This document shows positions 25,261 to 34,438 of a DNA stretch of 64,000 nucleotides, piece by piece (the stretch's first letter is position 1; each line of letters begins with the position of its first letter). This DNA is from Planctomycetota bacterium (GTDB lineage: Bacteria > Planctomycetota > Planctomycetia > Gemmatales > Gemmataceae), in NCBI GenBank assembly GCA_016873225.1, contig VGXS01000017.1:16218-80217 (forward strand), in the 5' to 3' direction. The notes under the pieces were generated by a model. It searched no databases and had not been told where the DNA came from. It was given only the letters and a program-made list of their open reading frames with translations. The position numbers and the translations under genes were made by a program.

Positions 25261-26112
25261 ATGAGAAGTTTCGTCGCCGCGATGGCGATGGTGATGATCG
25301 CGAACGCCGCTACCGCCTTTGAACCTATACCCGCCGCCAACCGGATCAACGGCGTCGCCATCGGTTGCCAGGCCTACTCTTTCCGCCTGTTCACCCTCTC
25401 CGAGGCGATCGAGAACACCGCCAAGGCGGGCGGGAAGGTCATCGAGCTGTACCCGGGCCAGAAGCTGTCCAAGGAGAATCCCGTCGCGTTCAACCATGCC
25501 TCGCCCGCGGAACTCCGTTCCACCGTGAAGGAAAAACTCGCCAAGCATGGGGTCATGGCCGTGGCCTATGGCGTGGTCGGATTGCCCAAGAATGAAGCCG
25601 AGAGTCGGAAGGTGTTCGAATTCGCCAAGGAGATGGGAATTCGCGTCATCAATTCAGAGCCCTCCGCCGACGCCTTCGACACCATCGAGAAACTGGTCAA
25701 GGAGTTCGACATCAAGGTCGGGATCCACAACCATCCCAAGCGCGAGAAGGATCCCAACTACAAGCATTGGGATCCCAACTGGGTGCTTGAGCAGGTGAAG
25801 TCGCGGGACAATCGGATCGGCGCCTGCGCCGACACCGGCCACTGGATCCGTTCCGGCTTGAAGCCGGTTGATTGCCTCAAGATTCTCGACGGCCGCGTCG
25901 TCAGCAGCCACCTCAAGGACCTTGGCGAGAAGAAGCATGATGTGCCGTTCGGCACCGGTAGTGCCGACATCGCCGCCGTGCTGGCCGAGTTCGCGCGCCA
26001 GAAGATGGATGGCCCGGTGAGCATCGAATACGAGCACAACTGGGAAAAATCGCTGCCGGAAATCACGGCCTGCGTAGACTTCGTGAAGTCCTGGAAGGGT
26101 GGGGCCAAGTAA
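25261..26112 (+). CDS. Secreted sugar phosphate isomerase/epimerase-like TIM barrel protein
   Basis: A 283-residue xylose-isomerase-like TIM barrel with a signal peptide (MRSFVAAMAMVMIANAATAF). Likely metal and substrate residues are in INSEPSADAF, VGIHNHP, GACADTGHW, SSHLKDLGE and SIEYEHNWE, which fit the AP-endonuclease-2/ketose epimerase superfamily. GGAG lies nine bases before the ATG. The family acts on keto-sugars or inositol derivatives; substrate not assignable. It is the first of a run with a Gfo/Idh/MocA oxidoreductase and a sulfatase, but a very strong hairpin separates it from those. Confidence 0.87.
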   Translation: MRSFVAAMAMVMIANAATAFEPIPAANRINGVAIGCQAYSFRLFTLSEAIENTAKAGGKVIELYPGQKLSKENPVAFNHASPAELRSTVKEKLAKHGVMAVAYGVVGLPKNEAESRKVFEFAKEMGIRVINSEPSADAFDTIEKLVKEFDIKVGIHNHPKREKDPNYKHWDPNWVLEQVKSRDNRIGACADTGHWIRSGLKPVDCLKILDGRVVSSHLKDLGEKKHDVPFGTGSADIAAVLAEFARQKMDGPVSIEYEHNWEKSLPEITACVDFVKSWKGGAK

Positions 26113-26125
26113 GGCCCTTCCAAAC

Positions 26126-26181
26126 GCGCCAAAGCAAGCAGGCGCGGGGCCACGCCGCCACGCGCCTGCTTGCTTTGGCGC
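26126..26181. terminator. Very long perfect hairpin
   Basis: A 21-base arm (26126-26146, beginning GCGCCAAAGCAAGC) pairs perfectly with 26161-26181 across a 14-base loop. It lies 14 bases after the isomerase stop. It is most likely a terminator, though its length is well above the usual and it could alternatively be a mobile repeat unit. Confidence 0.65.
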
Positions 26182-26240
26182 TACCACTGGTTAAACTCGC
26201 CCCATCACCAAACGATTAAGCCAACCTCGGGGAAACACCC

Positions 26241-27512
26241 ATGATCAACCGACGAGAGAACCTCGGAGCCATGGCCGCGGCGAGCATCGCCCTGGCGGCC
26301 GGCCCGTCGGACCGGCTCAATGTCGCCGTCGTTGGAATCCGTGGTCGGGGCCGGTCGCTGATCCAGTCGTTCGCCCGCTCGCCCCGATGTCGCATCACGC
26401 ACCTGTGCGATGTTAACACCGAGTATTTCGGCCCGATAGGCAAATTGGCGGCCGACGCCATGGGCAACGGCGCCGCGGCGCCCGAGTGCGTGCAGGACAT
26501 CCGAAAGCTGCTGGAGATCAAGTCGGTCGACGCGATCGTGGTCGCCACCCCCGACCACTGGCACGCCCTGGCCACCATCTGGGGTTGCCAGGCGGGCAAG
26601 CATGTCTATGTTGAGAAGCCGGTTTCCCACAACATTGGCGAAGGCAGGCGCATGGTGGAGGCTTCCCGGCGGCACAACCGGGTGGTGCAGACGGGCACCC
26701 AGAGCCGCAGCGTGCCGCACATGATCGAGGCGATTGATTATGTTCGGAGCGGAAAGATCGGGAAAGTTCACATGGCGCGCGCCTTCAACAGCCAGTTGCG
26801 CCGCCGGGTCAATGCCGTCGCCGATGCCAAGCCTCCCGCCACCCTCGATTGGGAAATCTGGCAGGGTCCCGCGCCCGAAAGGCCGTTCAATAGCAACCGC
26901 TACAGCTACGGCTGGCGCTGGTATTGGGAATACGGCACCGGCGACATGGGCAACGACGGCGTCCACGACCTTGACATCGCCCGCTGGGGGCTTGGCGTCG
27001 AGTCTCCCTCACTGGTCACGGGTTTCGGCACCAAGACCCTGTTCAAGGGAGACACCCAGGAAACGCCCGACACGCAAACCGTGAGCTTCCATTTCTCCGA
27101 GGCGGACAAGGTCCTGCTGTATGACCAGAAACTCTGGGCCCCATACCACATGGAGGGCTACGAGAACGGCGTCGTCTTCTACGGAACCGAGGGGTACCTG
27201 GTGCTGGGCCGGAGCGGCTGGAAGGTCGTCGAGCGCGGCAACAAGCTGGCCTTCGACAAGAAGGCCGCCTTCAGCGACCAGCCGCATGTGGAAAACTTCC
27301 TCGCGGCCTGCCGAGGCGAGGCCAAGCCCAACTGCGACATCCTCGAGGGCCACAGGTCCACCACGCTGGCCCACCTTGGAAACCTCGCATGCCGGCTGGG
27401 GCGTCCTCTCAAGTTTGAAGCGGCGACCGAAACGGTGGCCGGGGATGCCGAGGCCGGCGCCCTGTTGTCACGCAAGGGGCGTGGCGCTTTCCTGATTCCA
27501 GACAAGGCTTGA
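26241..27512 (+). CDS. Gfo/Idh/MocA family oxidoreductase, exported
   Basis: A 423-residue NAD(P)-dependent sugar oxidoreductase. The N-terminus NRRENLGAMAAASIALAAG resembles a twin-arginine signal, as is common for planctomycete members. The Rossmann part has LNVAVVGIRGRGR and CDVNTE; EKPVSHN carries the conserved EKP; DMGNDGVHDLDIARWGLG lies in the substrate domain. GGGGAAA precedes the ATG. It is 17 bases upstream of a sulfatase gene, so both may act on a common sulfated sugar. Substrate unknown. Confidence 0.88.
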   Translation: MINRRENLGAMAAASIALAAGPSDRLNVAVVGIRGRGRSLIQSFARSPRCRITHLCDVNTEYFGPIGKLAADAMGNGAAAPECVQDIRKLLEIKSVDAIVVATPDHWHALATIWGCQAGKHVYVEKPVSHNIGEGRRMVEASRRHNRVVQTGTQSRSVPHMIEAIDYVRSGKIGKVHMARAFNSQLRRRVNAVADAKPPATLDWEIWQGPAPERPFNSNRYSYGWRWYWEYGTGDMGNDGVHDLDIARWGLGVESPSLVTGFGTKTLFKGDTQETPDTQTVSFHFSEADKVLLYDQKLWAPYHMEGYENGVVFYGTEGYLVLGRSGWKVVERGNKLAFDKKAAFSDQPHVENFLAACRGEAKPNCDILEGHRSTTLAHLGNLACRLGRPLKFEAATETVAGDAEAGALLSRKGRGAFLIPDKA

Positions 27513-27528
27513 AACCAGGAGAATCTCC

Positions 27529-28929
27529 ATGGCATGGATGCTCGCGGCCCTGCTGGCCATTGGCGCCTCCCGCCCGAACATTGTCGTGGTGATCACCGAC
27601 GACCAGGGATACGGCGACATCGGCGCCCACGGCAATCCGGTGCTCAAGACGCCGAACCTCGACAGGCTCAGGGCCGAGGGGCGGCGGTTCACCGACTTCC
27701 ATGTCAGCCCCACCTGCTCGCCCACCCGGTCCGCCCTCATGACGGGCCGGCATGAATTCAAGAACGGAGTCACCCACACGATTTTCGAGCGCGAGAGGCT
27801 GGCGCCCGGCGCCATTACTGTCGCCGAGATCCTCAAGGCGGCGGGCTACCGCACCGGCATTTTCGGCAAGTGGCACCTGGGAGACGAGGACGCCTACCTG
27901 CCCAACAGGCGCGGCTTCGGAGAGGTGTTCATCCACGGGGCCGGCGGGATCGGCCAGACCTACCAGGGATCCTGCGGCGATGCCCCCGGCAACCGGTATT
28001 TCGATCCGGCCATCTGGCACAACGACCGCTTCGTGAAGACAAAGGGCTACTGCGCGGATCTCTTTTTTGGCCAGGCCATGCGGTGGATGGACAAGGGGGG
28101 CGGCGAGCCGTTCTTCTGCTGGATCGCCACGAACACGCCGCACGCGCCCCTTGACGCCCGTCCCGAGGACGCCGGGCGCTATGCCGGAAAGGTCGCACCC
28201 GATGTGGCCAAGTTCATGGGCATGGTCGCCAACATCGACGACAACATGGGGCGACTCCTGGATGGAATCAAGGCCTCGGGGCGGGAAAAGGACACCCTCG
28301 TCGTGTTCATGAACGACAATGGCGGCACCGCCGGTTGCAAGGTGTTCAACGCCGGCATGCGGGGCCAGAAGGGCACCCCGTTCTTGGGAGGCACCCGCGC
28401 CTCGAGTTTCTGGCGCTGGCCAGGCACGCTGACGCCCGGCGACATCGGCGCCCTGGCCGCGCATGTCGATGTCTTTCCGACCCTTGTGGAAATCGCCGGC
28501 GTCAAGCTCGAGGGCAAGGCCGCGGCCCAAGTGGAGGGCAGGAGCCTCCTGCCCCTGCTGCGCGACCCGGCCTCTCCTTGGGAGGACCGCCACCTTGTGA
28601 CCCATGTCGGAAGGTGGCCCGAGGGAAAGATGGCCGATTACAAGTACGCCGCCTGCTCGGTCCGCACCACCCGTTGGCACCTTGTCAATCCCGACCCTCG
28701 GGGCAAGAAGGGCTGGCTGCTGTTCGATGTGAAGGCCGATCCGGGTGAGCGTTCCGACATCGCGGCGGCGAACCCCGCCCAGGTTGCCGCCATGGAAAGG
28801 CATTTCGATGGCTGGTGGGACTCGGTCCAGCCGATGATGGTGAACGAGGGTGTCCGGGGCCCGGCGGTGAACCCGTTCAAGGAGCGCTACTGGAAGCAGT
28901 TTCCTGCCGAGAAGCCGGCAGCCCGGTGA
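27529..28929 (+). CDS. Sulfatase (arylsulfatase A-like, canonical CSPTR site)
   Basis: A 466-residue secreted sulfatase: short signal (MAWMLAALLAIGAS), RPNIVVVITDDQGYGDIGAHG, then C63-S-P-T-R followed by SALMTGR, the canonical formylglycine motif. GKWHLGDEDAYLPNRRGF and NTPHAPLD are the expected substrate/metal segments and FMNDNGGTAGC the C-terminal metal site. AGGAG stands seven bases before the ATG. It closes the Gfo/Idh/MocA-sulfatase pair. Its last 53 bases overlap the end of the convergent rdgB gene. Confidence 0.92.
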   Translation: MAWMLAALLAIGASRPNIVVVITDDQGYGDIGAHGNPVLKTPNLDRLRAEGRRFTDFHVSPTCSPTRSALMTGRHEFKNGVTHTIFERERLAPGAITVAEILKAAGYRTGIFGKWHLGDEDAYLPNRRGFGEVFIHGAGGIGQTYQGSCGDAPGNRYFDPAIWHNDRFVKTKGYCADLFFGQAMRWMDKGGGEPFFCWIATNTPHAPLDARPEDAGRYAGKVAPDVAKFMGMVANIDDNMGRLLDGIKASGREKDTLVVFMNDNGGTAGCKVFNAGMRGQKGTPFLGGTRASSFWRWPGTLTPGDIGALAAHVDVFPTLVEIAGVKLEGKAAAQVEGRSLLPLLRDPASPWEDRHLVTHVGRWPEGKMADYKYAACSVRTTRWHLVNPDPRGKKGWLLFDVKADPGERSDIAAANPAQVAAMERHFDGWWDSVQPMMVNEGVRGPAVNPFKERYWKQFPAEKPAAR

Positions 28930-29512
28930 TCCGCGGCAACAGGCCTTTCAATTTTTCCAGGGCGCGCGCCCTGTGGCTGATCGCCTGCTTCACGCTGGCC
29001 GAAAGCTCGCCGAATGTCTTGTGATATTCCGGAAGGTAAAAGTAGGGGTCATAACCGAATCCCCCGGCGCCACGCGCCTCGGTCACGATCGCCCCATGGC
29101 ATTCGCCTCGCACCGTGGCCACCACTTCTCCCGCCGGATTGGAGATCGCGGCGACGGTGACATAATGGGCCCGGCGGTCGGACTTGCCCGCCATCTCGCG
29201 CATGAGTTTCGCGTTGTTGGCGGCATCATCCTGCCCGTGTCCCGCGTACCGCGCCGACCAGACTCCCGGTGCGCCGTTGAGCGCCGGAACCACCAGTCCG
29301 CTGTCCTCCCCCAACACCCAGTGGCCCAGGGCCACCGCCAGTTCCGTCGCCTTCTTCGCGGCGTTGCCCTCGAAGGTGTCTCGATCCTCGATGACTTCCG
29401 GGGCCTGGGGAAATGATCCCAGGTCGAGAACCTCAACCGGCCAACCGGCAAGCGCCGCGATGATTTCCTGGCGCTTCTTGGCGTTTCTCGTGCCGACAAC
29501 CAGCACCTTCAT
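28877..29512 (-). CDS. rdgB: RdgB/HAM1 non-canonical purine NTP pyrophosphatase
   Basis: A 211-residue house-cleaning enzyme that hydrolyses ITP, dITP and XTP to monophosphates. Family motifs are VGTRNAKKRQEI (start), TFEGNAAKKATELA, GEDSGLVVPALNGAPGVWSA, GFGYDPYFYLPEYHKTFGEL and SHRARALEKL. Length is typical, with an extra 15 or so residues at the C-terminus produced by the frame running into the convergent sulfatase gene. The start ATG at 29512 begins directly at the conserved strand. Confidence 0.94.
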   Translation of the reverse strand: MKVLVVGTRNAKKRQEIIAALAGWPVEVLDLGSFPQAPEVIEDRDTFEGNAAKKATELAVALGHWVLGEDSGLVVPALNGAPGVWSARYAGHGQDDAANNAKLMREMAGKSDRRAHYVTVAAISNPAGEVVATVRGECHGAIVTEARGAGGFGYDPYFYLPEYHKTFGELSASVKQAISHRARALEKLKGLLPRITGLPASRQETASSSAP

Positions 29513-29648
29513 GGCATGACTCCCGTGGGCCCAAGCTCATCCTGAATGTTCTTACCAAACTGCCGGTTCGTTCAGGTTGGAAAAATCCTCATGACGCGGT
29601 GGGAGGGAGTTCGATGAAGAAGCGGTGACCGGGAGGCAGACATTGGCG

Positions 29649-30401
29649 ATGTGGGCAAGATGGGGCGTTTTGTTTCTTGCCGTCCTCGGAATGGCCCCGG
29701 CCATGGCCGGCGGGGATAGCGATGAGATCCCGCCCATTCCCGCCGGTGAAGACCTGCTGCCGCCCCTTCGCATTCCATGGGACACCATCGCGCCCGCCCA
29801 CCGCGAACGGATGCGGGTTGTGGTGGAAAAGCCGACCTTGGCCCGCGCCGGCATCACCGAAACCTTCTCCTGCCGCCCCGACCTGTATGCCTGGCTTCTA
29901 GACCACCCCGACAAAACCTCGGGGATGTGGCGCAAGCTTGGTGCCCGTTGCGTGGTGATCGAGGAGGTCAGGCCGGACAGCTTTTCCTGGTCCGACCCGG
30001 ATCACGGTTTTGTGAACTACAAGCTGGTCCATCGTTCCGACGGTGTGCGGATCTGGTTTGCCGAGGGCAAGGTGAAGGCGGCGGCGTTGATGCCGGCCAC
30101 GGGATTCCAGGCGGTGCTGATGGCCCGTTACCGAACGGGCCGCGATGGCGATGGCGATCCCGCCGTCAGGCACCAGTATCACCTGTACCTCAAGACCGAT
30201 GGCAAGGCCGCCGCCCTGGCCGCCAAGTTCCTCGGCGCCTCGGCTCCGAAGCTCATGGACCAGTTCGTGGGACAATTGCAGATGTTTTTCCAAGGCCTCG
30301 CATGGCTCGCCGAAGACCAGCCCGCGCGGGTTCGCGGGGTCATGCGCGGCGTGGTTCCGAACGAACTGGCTCCCGTGGCCCTGATCTTCCCGGATCCCTA
30401 G
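29649..30401 (+). CDS. Secreted protein of unknown function
   Basis: A 250-residue protein with a clear signal peptide (MWARWGVLFLAVLGMAPAMA). I do not recognise the mature part: an acidic Pro-rich start (DEIPPIPAGEDLLPPLRIPW) and an alpha/beta region with FSCRPDLYAWLLDHPD, RIWFAEGKVKAAAL and HQYHLYLKTDGKAA. The ATG at 29649 has GGGAGG 12 bases upstream; a GTG at 29625 in frame is the alternative. Its stop overlaps the stop of the convergent anti-sigma-like gene by four bases. Confidence 0.72.
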   Translation: MWARWGVLFLAVLGMAPAMAGGDSDEIPPIPAGEDLLPPLRIPWDTIAPAHRERMRVVVEKPTLARAGITETFSCRPDLYAWLLDHPDKTSGMWRKLGARCVVIEEVRPDSFSWSDPDHGFVNYKLVHRSDGVRIWFAEGKVKAAALMPATGFQAVLMARYRTGRDGDGDPAVRHQYHLYLKTDGKAAALAAKFLGASAPKLMDQFVGQLQMFFQGLAWLAEDQPARVRGVMRGVVPNELAPVALIFPDP

Positions 30402-32398
30402 GGGATCGCGGGCTTGCCGGGGAGTTTTCCCTGGTCGATCAAACGGTTCCACTCGGATTGGGAAAGCCTCCAAGCCGCCTCCGACCCCCTGCTGTTGTAA
30501 CGCACCGGACTCCGGTGGATGAACGGCCCCGCCGCCAGGTCGGTGAGGGCCCGCTGGGACACCACGCGGATGGCCATGCGCGGATGGGAGAGGTCGGCCA
30601 CGAGCGCCTTCTGCGTGGCCTTGTCGCGTGCCTGGGCATCGGCCATGGGTAGCAGGAGGCGAACCAGGTAGGCCGCCTCCTGGGGCGTCATGTCGCGGCG
30701 GGAGACGAGATATCCGGTATCGGTATTGGGGTCATGCAGCAGGCGCGCCCTGTCGGTGGATTCGCTGATCCAGTGCCGAAGGGAGCCGGCCGAGGCCTGC
30801 CTTCGGTCCTCGTTGGCCTGCTCATCGGTCATTTCACCGAAAAGCCGATGATAATCGCCAAGGCATCCGAGCGCCGTGATCGCCGTCAGCCGCGCCGACG
30901 CGGTGGATGTAGGCTTGTTGACGATGTTGTCGAGCGCCACGAGAGGGTTCACGCCGCCGGAAAGCGCCTGGTCGAGTTCGCGGAAGGCGGCGATGTAGGT
31001 CTGGCGCTCGCGGCCCGAACGGGCGCCATCGGCGTTCCACAGGGGTTCGTCGGCGCGCATCGCGAACGGGCCGGCCGGGGTTCCCTTGAGGCTGTTCCAA
31101 CTGATGAACGCCCGGTCCGATGGCACGCCTTCCAGGTCCAGGCCGCCGGCGGGGTCCACCTGCACGCGGATCCTTCCCTTGATGGCCGCCGCGATGATTT
31201 CCGTGCCCACCGGCGAGCCCGCCAGCCAGTCCTCCTCGCTCACCGGCAGCGGGACCTTCTCGATCATGGCCTCGGAGGAGGGCCCCAGCAGCCTGATCTC
31301 CCAAGTCTCCCCCGCGAACCGGACATGAAAAACGGACTCGGCGACTCCGGCCGGGTTCCTGAGGTAAATGCGGCCCTCGACCAGGGTGATATCCGCCGTG
31401 ATTCCCACGGGCGCCGGATGCAACCTCACCTCGCATTCCTGAACCATGGGGTTCCCCGAGGCCTCGGGCATGTTTCCCCAGAGAACCACGGTCGCTCCGC
31501 CTGGGAAAACCAGTTCCGGGGCGAATCCCGGCACGGCCATCAGCAGTTCCTGGCTCAGGACGCCATCACCCGCTGAAAGTCGCCTCCAGGCTGACTCGTC
31601 CGAGGCCCTCGCCAGCAGCGCTCCACCGCGTGACGGCACCGGGCAAAGCTGACGCCTGGTGCTGGTGTCCGCCTCGATGGGGGCGGGAAGCTGGGCCCTG
31701 AGTTCGGCCGGCGGATCGGGAATCGGCGCCGGGGCGGGCGGAGGAACGGCCGCCGGCATGATGGGCACCGGCGGTAGGGCGGGAATCTGCTTGGCCACGG
31801 GGGGCGGGACGAAAATTGGCTGGGGAGGTTCTTCGGGCGCGAGGGGGAGCGGCGGTGCATGGGCCGACTCCCACATGAACCCGGCCCATGCCATCAGGAA
31901 AAGGCCGGCGGCGGCGGCCAGTGTCAGGAGAATGCCCGTGGATCTTTCCGGTCGAACTCCGGGGACCGATTCAGCACCATCGTTGGGTTGCTGACGGGTG
32001 AGGCGGCGTGACCGGATAGGCTGGCGCTGGCCTGCGGCCCTCAACAGCCTGGGTATGTTCAGGCCCGCGCGCCGACCCCAGTCCAGTCCCGAGCCTTCCC
32101 ACGGAACTTCAGGCAAACACGAATGGGCCGAGATGATCTCGGCCAGAAGATCGTCGTTTTGCTGGGTTTCCTTTTCCAGATTCCGGATGGCCTCATCCGA
32201 AAGGGTCCTGTCGAGATAGGCGGCGATCAGGTTGGGATCAATCGTGCAGTCGGGGAAGGATCGGGGTTTGGCCAATCCCTTGATCCTTTCAAGAAGGGCC
32301 CTGCCTTCGGGCAGTTCGCGAAGGATAGTCCCCACCTCGGTGACTTCCGAAGCTTCCAACCTGTCCTCGAGGTAATCGAGAACCTTGCGAAGATCCAT
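30398..32398 (-). CDS. Large single-pass membrane protein, anti-sigma-factor-like
   Basis: A 666-residue protein. Residues 1-115 are helical and charged, with repeated helical segments around DYLEDRLEASEV and AAYLDRTLSDEAIRNLEKET, resembling cytoplasmic anti-sigma or zinc-finger-less scaffold domains of planctomycetes. One membrane helix (about 152-172, TLAAAAGLFLMAWAGFMW) is followed by a long Pro-rich spacer (180-245). Then comes a beta-rich extracytoplasmic domain reminiscent of FecR (RIYLRNPAGVAESVFHVRFA), and a helical C-terminus. No ECF sigma gene is adjacent. It is divergent from a DUF1559 gene across about 90 bases. The assignment is by architecture only. Confidence 0.6.
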   Translation of the reverse strand: MDLRKVLDYLEDRLEASEVTEVGTILRELPEGRALLERIKGLAKPRSFPDCTIDPNLIAAYLDRTLSDEAIRNLEKETQQNDDLLAEIISAHSCLPEVPWEGSGLDWGRRAGLNIPRLLRAAGQRQPIRSRRLTRQQPNDGAESVPGVRPERSTGILLTLAAAAGLFLMAWAGFMWESAHAPPLPLAPEEPPQPIFVPPPVAKQIPALPPVPIMPAAVPPPAPAPIPDPPAELRAQLPAPIEADTSTRRQLCPVPSRGGALLARASDESAWRRLSAGDGVLSQELLMAVPGFAPELVFPGGATVVLWGNMPEASGNPMVQECEVRLHPAPVGITADITLVEGRIYLRNPAGVAESVFHVRFAGETWEIRLLGPSSEAMIEKVPLPVSEEDWLAGSPVGTEIIAAAIKGRIRVQVDPAGGLDLEGVPSDRAFISWNSLKGTPAGPFAMRADEPLWNADGARSGRERQTYIAAFRELDQALSGGVNPLVALDNIVNKPTSTASARLTAITALGCLGDYHRLFGEMTDEQANEDRRQASAGSLRHWISESTDRARLLHDPNTDTGYLVSRRDMTPQEAAYLVRLLLPMADAQARDKATQKALVADLSHPRMAIRVVSQRALTDLAAGPFIHRSPVRYNSRGSEAAWRLSQSEWNRLIDQGKLPGKPAIP

Positions 32399-32486
32399 GG
32401 TTCATCGACCTCCAGGCCGTCCCATGCCGTAATTATTGGTGCCGGATGGACCGGGGATGAGCGACTTTTTTCCGGAAGGCTTGGCC

Positions 32487-33404
32487 ATGTCCAGACCTGT
32501 GTTCCCAAAACCCGGCGGGCGCATCGGTTTTTCCCTTGTGGAACTGCTGGTGGCGCTTGCGATTATGGCGATCCTGACAGGCTTGCTGGTTCCGGGAATC
32601 CAGCGCGCCAGGGAGGCCGCCAACCGATTGCAATGCTGCCACCACCTGAGGCAGTTGGGGGTCGCTTTAGTCAACCATGAGTCGGTTTTCGGCGCGTTTC
32701 CGGCACCCTATGGCCCCGACCATGGCAGCTCGGTGGGTGTTCACTGGCCGGTTCGCCTGCTGCCTTTCCTCGAGCAAGAGGCGCTTGGCAAGGGGTTCGA
32801 CACGGCCTCGCCATGGAATGATCCGCGCAACCTGAAGGCCTCAACCACCCGCGTGGCCGTGTTCACCTGCCCGTCGGTTCGGATTCCAAGGGGAGTGGCC
32901 AATGCCGCGCCGGGCGGCCTGGAATTCGGAGGCCTCGACTACGCTCCCATGCGCGATATCGATCCCGACCTTCTGGCCACCGGCCTGGTCGGAAAGCCCC
33001 TCCTGAACCAGGGGGCCCTTGGCCAGCCGGGAAACAATGCCGTGCCATCCAGGATTTTGGAATTCACCGACGGAGCTTCGAACACCCTGATTTTGGGTGA
33101 GGATGCGGCGCTTCCAGTTTCAATGATCGGGGGAAAGCCGACGGGGCGCGACTTCAGTCCGGCGGGTTGGGCCGGTCCGTATCCGGAAACCAACCTCGAC
33201 GGTTGCCATGCCGATGGAACGCTGGCCGGACCGATCGCGATGAACGGCACCAACGCCTGGGAGTTTTACAGTTTCCATGCCGGGGGCGGGAACTTCCTGA
33301 TGGCCGATGGCCGGATAGCGCGCCTGGCTGGGAATGTCCCGATTGGGATCGTGGCCGCCATGGTGACGCGCGCTGGGGGCGAACCGACATCAACCCCCGA
33401 GTGA
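32487..33404 (+). CDS. Divergent DUF1559 pseudopilin-like protein
   Basis: A 305-residue member with a diverged prepilin segment (RIGFSLVELLVALAIMAILT) and VPGIQRAREAANRLQCCHHLRQLG in place of the very conserved [10 protein letters not shown] block. The C-terminal H-X9-DG signature is intact (FHAGGGNFLMADGRIARL). GGAAGG lies about ten bases before the ATG at 32487, which is chosen over upstream in-frame ATGs because it leaves a normal short basic leader. It overlaps the end of the convergent hydrolase gene by 15 bases. Confidence 0.88.
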   Translation: MSRPVFPKPGGRIGFSLVELLVALAIMAILTGLLVPGIQRAREAANRLQCCHHLRQLGVALVNHESVFGAFPAPYGPDHGSSVGVHWPVRLLPFLEQEALGKGFDTASPWNDPRNLKASTTRVAVFTCPSVRIPRGVANAAPGGLEFGGLDYAPMRDIDPDLLATGLVGKPLLNQGALGQPGNNAVPSRILEFTDGASNTLILGEDAALPVSMIGGKPTGRDFSPAGWAGPYPETNLDGCHADGTLAGPIAMNGTNAWEFYSFHAGGGNFLMADGRIARLAGNVPIGIVAAMVTRAGGEPTSTPE

Positions 33405-34385
33405 GGCGAACCCCTTGGCGCAATCGACGGCCCAGGCGACCACGGCGTCATCGATGCGGCTTCGCAGGCCCGCGAGGTTCATGTCCATCAATCCAAGGTG
33501 CCCGCCGTGACGGTGGATCACCAACCTGACCGGGTGCCCGGAAGGCAGGGTTTCCTTCAGGTTCCTGAGCGGGCCGATGTCGACGACGGGATCGTCTTGG
33601 GTGGCCACGATCGTTGTCGGAGCGGCGATGCGGGAAATGCGGGTCGCCGTGGTGTTGGATTTGTAATAGTGATCGGCGTCGCGGTATCCGTTGGCCGGGG
33701 CCGTGCACACCTCGTCGAAGTCGCGAAGGTTCATGGCGTGTTTGAGGAACAAGTCGGGAAGCTCGGGAAACAGCGCCCGGCGGGCCTCGTATTCCCGAAT
33801 GAGAACCTTGACAAACCGCCTATCGTAAATCCTGCCAGCGCTGGTCTGGAGCTTGACCACGCAAGCCGCCGGATCGACCGGGGGGCACGCCACCCATGCC
33901 CCCTTGATTGGTAATCCCTGGCATTCCTTAGGGTCGGAGAGCATCTTGAGCACGATGTTCGCACCCAGCGAAAGACCGATCAGAAGCATGGGGGAATCGG
34001 AGCAAATGGAGGCCATCAACCGGCACGCCTTGGAGAGGTCGTCGGATCGGCCGACATGGTACATCCGGCGCGCGAGGGCGAAGCCGGCCCCGGCGCCCCT
34101 GAGGTCGATCCGCGCGACGCGCACCCCGCGCCGGTACAACTTGCCGGCGATCCTGGCGATCATCGGCGATCTGTGGGACCCCGTGAGGCCGTGAACAAGC
34201 ACAGCCGTGGTGTCTCCAGCTCGCCAGTCCACCGGCGAACTGTCGTGCACCACGAGCGCGTCACCGTCGCCCAAGTCCACACGGTGCCTCCGGGTGGGAA
34301 CCGAGGGGGCCGGGCCGGCGAGCAGGTGCGCCATCAAGGTTTGCGTGTGGCCGTTGCGCAGGATGAACGGCGACAGGTATCGCAT
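33390..34385 (-). CDS. YheT-like alpha/beta hydrolase
   Basis: A 331-residue hydrolase of the YheT/UPF0017 type. FILRNGHTQTLMAHLL is the characteristic N-terminal segment; VLVHGLTGSHRSP holds the oxyanion loop; LIGLSLGANIVLKML carries the nucleophile Ser; TQDDPVVD and HRHGGHLGL hold the Asp and His. The frame is open up to 35006, but that part lies antisense to the agmatine deiminase, so the ATG at 34385 is preferred. Members act as esterases or lipases of uncertain substrate. Confidence 0.88.
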   Translation of the reverse strand: MRYLSPFILRNGHTQTLMAHLLAGPAPSVPTRRHRVDLGDGDALVVHDSSPVDWRAGDTTAVLVHGLTGSHRSPMIARIAGKLYRRGVRVARIDLRGAGAGFALARRMYHVGRSDDLSKACRLMASICSDSPMLLIGLSLGANIVLKMLSDPKECQGLPIKGAWVACPPVDPAACVVKLQTSAGRIYDRRFVKVLIREYEARRALFPELPDLFLKHAMNLRDFDEVCTAPANGYRDADHYYKSNTTATRISRIAAPTTIVATQDDPVVDIGPLRNLKETLPSGHPVRLVIHRHGGHLGLMDMNLAGLRSRIDDAVVAWAVDCAKGFASLGG

Positions 34386-34438
34386 CAGAAATGGCCCAGA
34401 GGCACCGGCCACGGGCCGGATCTGATCGTGCAATCCAA

